NCBI RefSeq assembly: GCF_047238105.1
Contig: NZ_JBDFMD010000001.1
Coordinates: 186,001 to 250,000 of the forward strand
Length of the DNA: 64,000 bases
Source of the DNA: Paenibacillus_D sp047238105
Lineage (GTDB): Bacteria > Bacillota > Bacilli > Paenibacillales > Paenibacillaceae
Direction of reading: 5' to 3'
Below, one piece after another: positions 23,990 through 32,090 of the stretch (positions are counted from its first letter, which is position 1; every line of letters begins with the position of its first letter). The notes under the pieces are model-generated. The model searched no databases and was not told the origin of the DNA. It worked only from the letters and a program-made list of their open reading frames with translations. The position numbers were made by a program, and so were the translations under genes.

Positions 23990-24589
23990 GTGGATCGTAG
24001 AATAGCAAGGTCGCGGCAGGCCATCATGGAAGCGTTCGTAGGGCTGATGAAAGAGATGGAGTTTGAGAAGATGACGATTCAGGCGATCGCGGATCAGGCC
24101 GATGTAAACCGGGGTACCGTGTACCTCCATTTTACAGACAAATATGACCTGCTGGAGCAGTGTGTCGAGACGTATCTACAGCTGCTTGTCAATAGTTGCA
24201 CTCCGGATGGAGGACCCGAAGCGGAGCTTTCCCGGGACTTGCTGCTCCGCACATTCGAATATCTGGAACAACATGCGGCCATTTATACGATTCTTTTGAC
24301 GAACAAGGGAATCCCGGCATTCCGGAACCGGATGACGGCGATCATCCAGACGAATATGGCAGTGGTCGTCGACCGACTCGACTTAGACACCAGTATCGGC
24401 AAAGATGTGCTGGCTCAATTTTTATCCGTCGCCGTTGTTGGCCTGCTGGAATGGTGGGTCGTCGAATCCATGCCCTATACCCCTGCCCAGATGGTGGATC
24501 AGATGACCAAAATCATGGAGGCAAACCTGAGGTTATGGCCTGTCTCTGTAGACATGGCGCACACCAAACAGCGGCTGCCCCAGACGTGA
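23990..24589 (+). CDS. TetR/AcrR family regulator
   Basis: The protein is about 199 residues long with an N-terminal HTH (RSRQAIMEAFVGLMKEMEFEKMTIQAIADQADVNRGTVYLHFTDKYDLL, residues 6-55) and a C-terminal TetR_C-type helical domain (LLEWWVVESMPYTPAQM). Start is GTG 23990 (VDRRIARS), with AAAGGAG about 10 nt upstream; a longer frame to 23945 is less likely. It is divergent from the ketopantoate-reductase-like gene and the operator repeats lie between them. Confidence 0.87.
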   Translation: MDRRIARSRQAIMEAFVGLMKEMEFEKMTIQAIADQADVNRGTVYLHFTDKYDLLEQCVETYLQLLVNSCTPDGGPEAELSRDLLLRTFEYLEQHAAIYTILLTNKGIPAFRNRMTAIIQTNMAVVVDRLDLDTSIGKDVLAQFLSVAVVGLLEWWVVESMPYTPAQMVDQMTKIMEANLRLWPVSVDMAHTKQRLPQT

Positions 24590-24649
24590 TACGTCATAGA
24601 GCTGCCGCTTCATTGATGGTCATAACTTTGGCTCGTGACATAGTGGGTA

Positions 24650-25303
24650 CTATAATCCGTTCCGCAATCGTACACAAAGAAGAGATACCCAGCCAAACAC
24701 CACCATACCAGCGCATCCCATCATGACACCGATCCAGATGCCGGGGATCATACCCGCAGCAATAAGCAAAGGCGAGAGGATGCCTGTCGCAATGCAATAG
24801 CGCTGCCAGCGGCGATCTCTTATGGCGGCAAACCGCCGGGCCAGCACAAAACATGCCGCAACCAGACAGATGAAGGCCGCGAAAAAAGCAAACGAATGGA
24901 TCGCCGCTGCGCTGCTCATCTCAGTAGGCATACCTTCCGGGGCACCCGGCGGAAAGCTCTGGCCTGGATCCGGCAGGAATAATCCGGCACCGATCATACC
25001 GAAGCCGTACAGCCCGATCAGCCACGGCGCCGCTATCCCTCCCTTGCCGCCTCGCAGCAGACTGCCTATGGCTAGCGCAGCCAACACCGCAAGTCCCCCT
25101 GTTACCACGAAGTTAGCACTCTGAATCCAACCCGCATCCCCCAGTGTCAAAGTACTGATCGCGTGACGCCGGATATCAAATCCTGTACGCGCGAAGGCCT
25201 GGACGATCGCGATGGCAAAAAACAAAGGCGCTGAAATTGCCCCTCCGAGCAGAAGCCAGCTGATCACCTGTTGATTTCTCTTCTGGACCCTTACCATTAA
25301 CAT
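24650..25303 (-). CDS. DUF998 family membrane protein
   Basis: The 217-residue protein has six hydrophobic segments and the DUF998 landmarks: RTGFDIRRHAISTLTLGDAGWIQSANFVVTG after helix 1 and GAGLFLPDPGQSFPPGAPEGMPTEMSSAAAIHSF after helix 3. The function of the family is unknown. GAGGGAG sets ATG 25303; an upstream ATG at 25390 is not supported. It is divergent from the sigma/anti-sigma relic. Confidence 0.87.
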   Translation of the reverse strand: MLMVRVQKRNQQVISWLLLGGAISAPLFFAIAIVQAFARTGFDIRRHAISTLTLGDAGWIQSANFVVTGGLAVLAALAIGSLLRGGKGGIAAPWLIGLYGFGMIGAGLFLPDPGQSFPPGAPEGMPTEMSSAAAIHSFAFFAAFICLVAACFVLARRFAAIRDRRWQRYCIATGILSPLLIAAGMIPGIWIGVMMGCAGMVVFGWVSLLCVRLRNGL

Positions 25304-25471
25304 CCCATTCTCCCTCTCTTTCATGGATTTTCTATAGGCTATCAATCGGCATCTATCCATACAACGAATGGGATGGCTTAGATTCGACACATGCGATACA
25401 ATTTTTCAAAACACGTTGTAACGAAACGCCGTGATTTCGGATACATACTCTGAGGAGGTGAAGAAGCGGCT

Positions 25472-26258
25472 GTGGAATTGGAAGAGATCTACCGCAATCA
25501 TGCCAACAGCGTATACCGGTATTTGCTTCGGTTGACACACGATGAGGATCTGGCGGAAGAACTGACCGAAGAGACGATTGCCGGGCGGTATATTCCATCC
25601 ACTCGTATAACGGCAGCTGCAAGATAAGTGTGTGGCTGTGCCAGATCGCCAAGCATGTCTGGTATCAGGAGTTGGCCACATAGATGGATTGCTGAGTGCG
25701 GAGACAGATGAGGATATCCACCGGCACCTACAAGATTGCGATACCTGCCGGGCCCTGTACTCCAAGCTGACCGCTTCGAGTAGACAACCCGAGCTTCAAT
25801 CAGACAAGAAAGAGATCGACTATCTGAAGAAGGTGCGCAAGAAAACCACAGGCAAAATCTCCGCTGCCTCAGCCGCGCTGCTGATTCTCTTTGGTGCCTT
25901 CACCTATTTTTGTGCGATCGGAGCCCCTGTCCAAGCCAAGGATCTCAACTATACAACCCGTGTGGTATGCGACGAGTGGCGCATGGACATCGAACTGACC
26001 AACGGCAAGGCGCTGCTGGTGCGGACGGAACCGATCTACGGAGAGGCCAATAGCTCTGGGATCCGCCCCGTTACCGGCATGATCGTCAAACCCTATGAGG
26101 TGTTCCCGTCCCCCCTTCTGGAAAGCGGCAATGATTCATTCATGTATGGCACTACCATTTCAAGCTTTAAGCATTTGTTTTCCGCATGGGGGACAGGGAC
26201 GTTGTATTCAGCGCGGATAACTACGACCTTCATCCGCAATGAGTCGCCCTTAGATTAG
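25472..26258 (+). pseudogene. Fused relic of an ECF sigma factor and its zf-HC2 anti-sigma factor
   Basis: From GTG 25472 the frame reads VELEEIYRNHANSVYRYLLR and LTHDEDLAEELTEETI, which is ECF sigma region 2. One base is then missing near 25580; the next frame continues AVYSIHSYNGSCKISVWLCQ and IAKHVWYQELAT and stops at 25681. Sigma region 4 is gone. From about 25680 another frame reads DGLLSAETDEDIHRHLQDCD, a zf-HC2 domain (H-x3-C-x2-C), then a helix (AALLILFGAFTYFCAIGAPV) and an extracellular domain to 26258. The whole looks like a sigma/anti-sigma pair collapsed by deletion of about 300 bp plus a frameshift. The anti-sigma part could still be translated from GTG 25632. Confidence 0.82.
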
Positions 26259-26270
26259 ACTGTTTGATAA

Positions 26271-27482
26271 TTAAAATTTGGGCAGCGGGTCCTGCAGCGT
26301 CCGCCAATCCCCTAGCATCTCCGATGGGGTGAGTAGAGCTTGATCCAGGGTACGGATGATGCGCTCTTTGTCGAGATCCACGCCGATGAAGACAAGCTTG
26401 GTGACCCGATCTCCCCAGGCATCGTCCCAATCCGGAGATTTGGGGAAATCGTGCGCACTGCCAAAATAGGCCTCCCGCTCATCCTCGGACAAAGCGGCCA
26501 CCCACAAGCCGGCTGACGACAGTTGCCTGGATACACCTGCCTGGCTGAACGAAATGGCCATATTGTTGCGTGTCGCTACCCAGAGCAGCCCTTTGGAGCG
26601 TACAACTTGCTTGGGCCAGGCTCCCAGCCACCGCAGCAGACGTTCGGGATGAAAGGGCACCTTGCGTGAGTAAACAAAGGAAGTGATGCCGTATTCCTCC
26701 GTCTCAGGCGTATGATGAGGCTTTTGCAGCTCCTGCATCCAGCCCGCCGACTGACTGGCCGCTTCAAAATCAAAACGGTGTGTGTTTAAAATCTCGCGCG
26801 GATCCACTTGGCCGTTCACGGCGCGGAGGATCTTGGCCCGTGGCTGCAGCCCTCGCAACGTCTGCTCCAGCCGGTTCGCTTCTTCTTCGCTCACCAGATC
26901 GCACTTGTTGAGGATGAGCACATCACAGAACTCGACTTGATCGATCAGCAGATGCACCACGCCGCGGGTATCATCATCACCAGCCTCCTGCTGACGGTCT
27001 CGCAACGTCTCACGGGTATTGTAGTCCTGCCAGAAGTTGAGCGCATCTACGACGGTAACCATCGTGTCGAGCCGTGTGAGCTGGGAGAGATCGATACCCT
27101 GCTCTTCATCGACGTACGTGAAGGTCTGGGCTACAGGCAAGGGCTCGCCAATCCCGGTCGATTCGATGAGGATATAATCAAAACGCCTCTCCATCGCCAG
27201 ACGCTCGACTTCCTGCAGCAGATCATCACGCAGCGTGCAGCAGATGCAGCCGTTGGACATCTCGACCAGCTTTTCTTCCGTTCGGCTGAGCCCGCCGCCG
27301 TTGCGCACCATGTCCGCATCGATATTGACCTCGCTCAGATCATTGACGATGACCGCCACCTTCAATCCTTCCTTATTGTTCAGGACATGATTCAGGATCG
27401 TCGTCTTTCCTGAACCCAGGTACCCGCTCAATACAGTAACCGGCAGCTTCTCCACTTGCTCCTTTTCCTTTCTCCCATCCAT
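26271..27482 (-). CDS. zagA: Zur-regulated CobW/G3E GTPase metallochaperone (YciC/ZagA type)
   Basis: The 403-residue protein has Walker A GYLGSGKTTILNHVL (residues about 19-33), the metal-binding CxCC motif NGCICCTLRDDLL near residue 82, Walker B-like IESTGIGEP, the guanine motif LNKCDLV and a C-terminal CobW_C domain. Length matches Bacillus YciC/ZagA, a GTPase that delivers zinc to FolE under zinc limitation. The promoter region carries Zur-box-like repeats, the best evidence for a zinc role. GGAG at 8 nt supports ATG 27482. No zinc importer lies next to it. Confidence 0.92.
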   Translation of the reverse strand: MDGRKEKEQVEKLPVTVLSGYLGSGKTTILNHVLNNKEGLKVAVIVNDLSEVNIDADMVRNGGGLSRTEEKLVEMSNGCICCTLRDDLLQEVERLAMERRFDYILIESTGIGEPLPVAQTFTYVDEEQGIDLSQLTRLDTMVTVVDALNFWQDYNTRETLRDRQQEAGDDDTRGVVHLLIDQVEFCDVLILNKCDLVSEEEANRLEQTLRGLQPRAKILRAVNGQVDPREILNTHRFDFEAASQSAGWMQELQKPHHTPETEEYGITSFVYSRKVPFHPERLLRWLGAWPKQVVRSKGLLWVATRNNMAISFSQAGVSRQLSSAGLWVAALSEDEREAYFGSAHDFPKSPDWDDAWGDRVTKLVFIGVDLDKERIIRTLDQALLTPSEMLGDWRTLQDPLPKF

Positions 27483-27511
27483 GGCAATGACTCCTTCAGT
27501 TCACAGATTGA

Positions 27512-27566
27512 TCGTTATTAGTAATTGTTACTATTTAATAATAGTAATTATAACGATTAAAGTCAA
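27512..27566 (-). promoter_or_regulatory. Promoter with two Zur-box-like sites
   Basis: On the minus strand TTGACT (27561-27566), 17-bp spacer, TATTAT (27538-27543). The spacer holds TAGTAATTATAACGA (27542-27556, plus strand), which matches the Bacillus Zur consensus TCGTAATNATTACGA at all but two positions. A second, inverted site starts TCGTTAT at 27512, and between them TTACTATT/AATAGTAA forms a perfect arm pair. Zn(II)-Zur bound here would block the promoter. Confidence 0.85.
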
Positions 27567-28358
27567 TCACTTCTCTGCTATTGACCGGAACATCCCCCGA
27601 ACTACGTTTAATACGAGACGCCGCGGCAGGAAGCGGGGCAACTGAGCCATCAGATAATTTTGTCTTCCGGCAATTTTACTGCTGCGATCCTGATCGACCG
27701 CTTTCATAGCTGCTTGAACCACTTCTTCAGGCTCCATACGTTTGCTCTTCAGGTCATCCGTTCCCGACACCTCATGAAAAGAACTTCTGGTCTCGCCCGG
27801 GCACAAAGCCACAATCCGAACCCCATGGTCCCGATACTCGGCCCAGAGCGCCTCAGTGAAGGACAACACGTAAGCTTTGGTCGCCCCATACACGGACATA
27901 TAAGGTGTCGGCTGAAAAGCCGTCATCGACGCAACATTAATAACCACGCCATTCTTGGCCTGGAGCATGTGTCCAATACAGCGATAGGTAAGTCCAGTTA
28001 GCGCAGCCACATTCAGTTGGATCTCCTGCATGAGCCGTTCAAGCGACAACTGATGAAAAGCCCCCATCGTCCCAAAACCCGCATTGTTCACAAGAATATC
28101 TACACCCAATTGCCGAACGGTTAACTCGGTCATCAAATCATCTACAGATGCTGGATCGGTGAGATCAGCTGGCAGGGCAAGGGCTCTTATACCATAGGCT
28201 GACTCCAATCCCTGAGCCAGCTGTTCAAGACGATCCCGCGAACGGGCAACCAAGATCACGTGGCATCCTCTGCGGGCCAATTCCTGGGCAAAAGCCTTGC
28301 CTATTCCTGAAGAAGCGCCGGTTATCATAGCAGTCTGGCCCTTATCATTCCATGTCAT
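27567..28358 (-). CDS. Short-chain dehydrogenase/reductase (YqjQ/DltE-like)
   Basis: The 263-residue SDR has cofactor motif TGASSGIGKAFAQEL (residues 13-27), NNAG at about 92, and catalytic Ser-Tyr-Lys in ASMTAF and YGATKAYVLSF. The FLPRRLVLNVVRGMFR tail is typical of the YqjQ/DltE-like SDR group. Substrate unknown. GGAGGGATTAAT precedes the start. An operator-like element shared with the upstream arsR lies 21 bp before it, so the ArsR protein likely represses it. Confidence 0.87.
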   Translation of the reverse strand: MTWNDKGQTAMITGASSGIGKAFAQELARRGCHVILVARSRDRLEQLAQGLESAYGIRALALPADLTDPASVDDLMTELTVRQLGVDILVNNAGFGTMGAFHQLSLERLMQEIQLNVAALTGLTYRCIGHMLQAKNGVVINVASMTAFQPTPYMSVYGATKAYVLSFTEALWAEYRDHGVRIVALCPGETRSSFHEVSGTDDLKSKRMEPEEVVQAAMKAVDQDRSSKIAGRQNYLMAQLPRFLPRRLVLNVVRGMFRSIAEK

Positions 28359-28378
28359 ATTAATCCCTCCATATCAAT

Positions 28379-28417
28379 ACAATTAAATGTTTGAATGATT
28401 AATTATTTGATCATTAT
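28379..28417. promoter_or_regulatory. ArsR-type operator, copy 1 (before the SDR gene)
   Basis: An AT-rich element opening ACAATTAAATG, then GAAT, TTAAT and ATTTG at fixed spacing. The same pattern, differing at a few positions, occurs at 28846-28884 before arsR. Confidence 0.72.
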
Positions 28418-28423
28418 GTGCAA

Positions 28424-28451
28424 AGAAGAAGACTTTCCTGCGAAGAAAGTC
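28424..28451 (-). terminator. Terminator after arsR
   Basis: GACTTTC and GAAAGTC pair around 7 nt; the minus strand continues TTCTTCTTTG. It lies just past the arsR stop, so the SDR gene depends on its own promoter. Confidence 0.7.
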
Positions 28452-28462
28452 AGATGTGTTGG

Positions 28463-28831
28463 TCAGGATTTGGCCGGGTCCTCCAGGATACTCTCTGCCA
28501 GCTGCACGATTGTTTTCAATTGAGCCACTACAGATTCACCCATCGCAAGGTTGTAGAACACCTCCGTTCTCTCCTTCACGGAGGTTAGTATGCCAGCCTG
28601 CTTCATAATCCTCAGGTGGTGCGAGATGGCCGGGCGGGACAATGAGGACTGCTCGACGACCTCAGCTACATTCATCCGTTTGGCAAGCATGAACATCATC
28701 AGGATATCCTGCCTTACGGGATCAGCCAATGCTTTGAAAACATCAGTCGACTGCTTGATTTCTGTAATCAGCGCTTTCTTTTTATCTAATAACTGGTGCT
28801 CTGCATCATAGCTTTCCTTGGGAGAGGTCAC
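28463..28831 (-). CDS. ArsR family regulator
   Basis: The 122-residue protein is a winged-helix repressor: FKALADPVRQDILMMFMLAK at about residue 32, recognition region NVAEVVEQSSLSRPAISHHLRIMKQAGIL and wing VKERTEVFYNL. No CxC metal site is seen in the recognition helix, so it is not a classical arsenic sensor. Translation starts at GTG with GGTGGTGAAG upstream. Operator-like copies precede both this gene and the SDR gene downstream. Confidence 0.88.
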   Translation of the reverse strand: MTSPKESYDAEHQLLDKKKALITEIKQSTDVFKALADPVRQDILMMFMLAKRMNVAEVVEQSSLSRPAISHHLRIMKQAGILTSVKERTEVFYNLAMGESVVAQLKTIVQLAESILEDPAKS

Positions 28832-28845
28832 TTCTTCACCACCTT

Positions 28846-28884
28846 ACAATTAAATGATCGAATATTTAATCATTTGTTTATTAT
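28846..28884. promoter_or_regulatory. ArsR-type operator, copy 2 (before arsR)
   Basis: Same AT-rich pattern as 28379-28417 (ACAATTAAATG, GAAT, TTAAT, ATTTG), 15 bp upstream of the arsR start. Consistent with autorepression. Confidence 0.72.
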
Positions 28885-28954
28885 AACGAAATTCTTCCTA
28901 TACAGCAAGTGTTTTGGGATTGAATAATCCTGCAGCCGTCCCTCCTTGCCTATT

Positions 28955-28987
28955 ACCAAAAACCAAGCAGCTACAGCAGCTGCTTGG
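28955..28987 (-). terminator. Terminator downstream of SDR 29154-29891
   Basis: CCAAGCAGCT and AGCTGCTTGG form a 10-bp stem with a 5-nt loop, followed on the minus strand by TTTTTGG. Confidence 0.85.
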
Positions 28988-28988
28988 C

Positions 28989-29117
28989 CTAAATGTCCAG
29001 CAACAGCTGGATCACTTCTTCTATCTTGTCGCTGGGCACAGGCGCACGCGGAACTTCCGGATCCGGCCGATAGTCGCAGGCCATCAACACAAAGTCGTCA
29101 GAACAGCGCGGCAAGCG
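28989..29117 (-). pseudogene. C-terminal remnant of an unidentified gene
   Basis: A 42-codon open stretch on the minus strand ends DDFVLMACDYRPDPEVPRAP and VPSDKIEEVIQLLLDI. The composition is that of a real cytosolic protein end, but there is no start region and an in-frame TGA lies directly upstream. It sits between an SDR gene and that gene's terminator. I do not recognise the family. Confidence 0.45.
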
Positions 29118-29153
29118 TCAATCGAAACATTTCCCTGCAACAGAGGTGTGGCA

Positions 29154-29891
29154 TCAAGCTGGATGTCCCGCCGGCCGCACGATCAACTCGCTGACGTCGA
29201 CTCCTGCTGGCTGCTCGATGGCATAGGCTATCGCACGAGCAATCGCGGAGGCGGGCAGCGCATTCGCCCTGAACTCTTTCATCATCTCGCGTGCCTCCTC
29301 ATCCGTAATCGTCTCCGCCAGCTCGGATTCAGTTACGCCGGGCGAGATGAGCGTCGTCCGAATCGTACTCCCCAGCTCTAGTCGCAGCCCTTCCGTAATC
29401 GCTCGGACCGCGTATTTCGTTGCGCAGTACACGGCAGAGGTCTGGAATACGGTATAGGCTCCGATCGAGGCGACATTGATGACATGGCCGTAGCTCTGCT
29501 CCTTCATTACGGGGATGACGGCACCGATCCCATGCAATACACCGCGGATATTGACATCGATCATCCGGTTCCACTCCTCCACCTTCAACGCGTCCAGAGG
29601 CGACAACGGCATCAGTCCTGCATTGTTCACGATGACATCGACGCGTCCGAACGTCTTCCTTGTATACTCGATGATCGATTGCATCTGCTCCAGATCCGTC
29701 ACGTCGAGTGACTGGTATTCCGCTGTACCGCCCGCTTCCCGGATCTCCGCAGCCAGTTTCTCCAGTCTATCCAGCCGCCTGGCCCCCATCACAACCGTTG
29801 TCCCCTGTTCAGCGAGCAGCCTGGCTGTCGCTTCACCAATCCCGCTGCTTGCTCCGGTAATGACCACTACTTTATTGTTGCGTTCCGTCAT
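29154..29891 (-). CDS. Short-chain dehydrogenase/reductase (classical SDR)
   Basis: The 245-residue SDR has TGASSGIGEATARLL (residues 12-26), NNAGLMPLSPLD near residue 88, catalytic Ser in NVASIGAY and YCATKYAVRAITEG. It ends with the ISPGVTESELAETI segment common in the YdfG-like group of NADP-dependent SDRs. AAAAGGGAGCGAG precedes the start. A divergent AraC_N-type regulator starts 164 bp away; this regulator/SDR pairing is frequent in bacteria and implies aldehyde or quinone stress control, which is inference. Confidence 0.88.
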   Translation of the reverse strand: MTERNNKVVVITGASSGIGEATARLLAEQGTTVVMGARRLDRLEKLAAEIREAGGTAEYQSLDVTDLEQMQSIIEYTRKTFGRVDVIVNNAGLMPLSPLDALKVEEWNRMIDVNIRGVLHGIGAVIPVMKEQSYGHVINVASIGAYTVFQTSAVYCATKYAVRAITEGLRLELGSTIRTTLISPGVTESELAETITDEEAREMMKEFRANALPASAIARAIAYAIEQPAGVDVSELIVRPAGHPA

Positions 29892-30055
29892 TGCACTCGC
29901 TCCCTTTTATCCATTTCTCCAGCACCACTGCTGGGTATGTATTCATTATGGCAGCGAAAACAAGCGATGAGGTAGCCTGATGCTGTAGCATGATTGCCTA
30001 ATCCTCCGGAAACATGTACAGTAGAGTCAATAATATAGAGATTGGAGGCGTCCTT

Positions 30056-30961
30056 ATGACCCGTCCTGAACCAGGATCCCCTACTGAGCTCGCCCAGCGA
30101 ATCGAGCGCCTGACCGGAGCAGACGGAACGTTCACCACCGCCTATCCGGATCTGTCTTTCGTCCGTTCATCAACCGTATCGGAGCCGATCCATACGGTCT
30201 ACAAACCGTCCTTATGCGTCGTAGCACAAGGCGCCAAGCGGGTGCTGCTCGGCTCCGAGAGCTATCAGTATGATCCGAGCAGTTTCTTGGCCGCTTCTGT
30301 ACATCTGCCGATTACCGGTCAAGTCACCGAAGCTGTCGAATCCGCCCCTTACTTATCGCTGCAGCTGCAATTCGACATGGAACAGATCCTCGATGTCATG
30401 TCATCCGCCAAGCCAGCCGCTCAGGAAGAGCTCGGCCCCCGCCGGGGTCTGGTCATCAGCCGGTTGAGCAATCCGCTGCATGAAGCAGTTTTGCGTCTGG
30501 TCCGGCTCCTGGATACGCCGGAAGATCTGCAGGCCATTGGTCCTTATGTGGTGCGGGAGATCTTGTATCGGATGCTGCAGTCCGATCAAGGCCATGCGAT
30601 CCGGCAGTTTGCCCTCATGGGCAACCAGACCGGACGGATCGCCCATGTCATCGAGCGGATGAATCACAACTACAAAGAGCCCATCCGGGTGGATGAGCTG
30701 GCGGAAGAGGCCATGATGAGCCCTTCATCATTTTATGCCTACTTCAAGGAGGTCACGAACATGACTCCGATACAGTATCAAAAACAGCTTCGTCTCCAGG
30801 AGGCCCGCAGACTGCTGCTTGCTACGCCCGTGGATGCGACGAGCGCCGCTTATCAGGTAGGGTATGAGAGCGCCACGCAGTTCAGCCGAGAGTACGCCCG
30901 GTTATTCGGTCAGCCGCCGATGCGGGACGTGCGGCGGTTCCGCGAATCACTCCATCAGTGA
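30056..30961 (+). CDS. AraC family regulator with AraC_N domain
   Basis: The 301-residue regulator has the AraC_N (pfam06719) domain at residues about 10-165 (VYKPSLCVVAQGAKRVLLGSESYQYDP) and a C-terminal double HTH (IRVDELAEEAMMSPSSFYAYFK, then TSAAYQVGYESATQFSREYARLFGQPP). AraC_N members commonly control an adjacent oxidoreductase gene. GGAGGCGTCCTT sets ATG 30056. The divergent SDR is the natural target. Confidence 0.9.
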   Translation: MTRPEPGSPTELAQRIERLTGADGTFTTAYPDLSFVRSSTVSEPIHTVYKPSLCVVAQGAKRVLLGSESYQYDPSSFLAASVHLPITGQVTEAVESAPYLSLQLQFDMEQILDVMSSAKPAAQEELGPRRGLVISRLSNPLHEAVLRLVRLLDTPEDLQAIGPYVVREILYRMLQSDQGHAIRQFALMGNQTGRIAHVIERMNHNYKEPIRVDELAEEAMMSPSSFYAYFKEVTNMTPIQYQKQLRLQEARRLLLATPVDATSAAYQVGYESATQFSREYARLFGQPPMRDVRRFRESLHQ

Positions 30962-31022
30962 ACCCAAGTTCTCCCTGCAACGTCTATTCAATACAACGAA
31001 ATTAGGGGGAGCCTAACCAGAG

Positions 31023-31547
31023 ATGAAAAAGCTAATCATGCCAATGAGTGTATTAGCCATCATGCTGCTTATCGTCGTCGTTACGTTCATTAACCAAACC
31101 GAAAAACGCAATGTACCGCTGGACGGATTGGTCGGACAAGCGCTATACAAGACATGGGAAGGCTACACACGTATACTGGAAGCGCCTGAGGGACCGCCCA
31201 ATGAAGAGGTTATTCACGACATGCACAGCCACCTGATCTCGGTCCAGGCCTACTCCAATATGGTGGATCTTGCCGTAGGGACGCAGTTGCTGCATCATAT
31301 AGCGGATGACCTGCTCGCACTGCAGCAGACGATCAATCCCGTATCGCCCGATCCTACGGACAGAGAGAGATACACGTTCATTATTAACAACATCACTACA
31401 TTACTCCCTTTAATCACAGACACATATTATGTCCCGAGCCATCATGGCGGCAAGCCGAACTTCAATGTCACTAATGCACAAGCGGAGCAATTAATCGAGC
31501 TAAGGGATCGGCTGCGTCAGACGATCAAGGAAGTATCAGCAGGCTAA
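31023..31547 (+). CDS. Membrane-anchored protein of unknown function
   Basis: The 174-residue protein has an N-terminal hydrophobic helix (LIMPMSVLAIMLLIVVVTFI) and a mainly helical extracytoplasmic part. No lipobox is present, so it is likely tethered by its uncleaved helix. It contains a His-rich stretch (EEVIHDMHSHLISVQ and later QLLHHIADDLL) but no recognised domain. GGGGGAG lies 11 nt before ATG 31023. It follows the AraC gene by 61 bp and converges on a GNAT gene. Confidence 0.65.
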   Translation: MKKLIMPMSVLAIMLLIVVVTFINQTEKRNVPLDGLVGQALYKTWEGYTRILEAPEGPPNEEVIHDMHSHLISVQAYSNMVDLAVGTQLLHHIADDLLALQQTINPVSPDPTDRERYTFIINNITTLLPLITDTYYVPSHHGGKPNFNVTNAQAEQLIELRDRLRQTIKEVSAG

Positions 31548-31565
31548 AGAATCCTGTATAGAAGA

Positions 31566-32072
31566 TTATATCTCCTTGGTAAAATACAAATTCAAATCGT
31601 CATCCACCCTCACCATCGTCCCCGGCGGCACAGGTTCATTGTTATACATCAGTCCATTGCCATCGGGGATAAACCCTCTGCGACAGTAGATACGCTGGGC
31701 GGCTGTATAGCTCCTGTACAATCCCACCCCGATGCCGATCGTCCGGTGCGTCTTGCCGGCCGTTTGTTCGCAAGCCTCGATGAGGCGGTTCGCGATGCCT
31801 CTGCGCCGGTAAGCCGGGAACACATTCAGATCATTGATCTCCGGGATGCCCTGCTCCGCGAAGGATGGATAATCCGAGTGGTACTTCAGATGCGTGCATC
31901 CAGCCACCCGACCCCCGATCAAAGCGAACAGCGTCACTCGGACGCCCGACTTGTTCTCCTCCAAACAACGCTCATAATACTCATCCTCCCGATGAATTCC
32001 CTGCTCCTTGAACGCCTGTTTCCAGATTGCCACCTGCTCCAAAGAAGTCAACGATTGTATAGTGATGTCCAT
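31566..32072 (-). CDS. GNAT family N-acetyltransferase
   Basis: The 168-residue protein has the acetyl-CoA loop RRRGIANRLIEAC preceded by strand INDLNVFPAYRRRG, and a late YCRRGFIPDGNGLMYN strand-helix-strand, as in GNAT enzymes. The target is unknown. It is cytosolic. It follows the glycosidase gene by 18 bp on the same strand, so they are probably co-transcribed. Confidence 0.85.
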   Translation of the reverse strand: MDITIQSLTSLEQVAIWKQAFKEQGIHREDEYYERCLEENKSGVRVTLFALIGGRVAGCTHLKYHSDYPSFAEQGIPEINDLNVFPAYRRRGIANRLIEACEQTAGKTHRTIGIGVGLYRSYTAAQRIYCRRGFIPDGNGLMYNNEPVPPGTMVRVDDDLNLYFTKEI

Positions 32073-32090
32073 TGTCCATAAGTCCTCCTA

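Noticed and set aside
27567..28358. The SDR gene considered part of a zinc (Zur) operon with the CobW-type gene.
   Set aside because: The Zur promoter lies between the two genes and the SDR has its own ArsR-type operator upstream.
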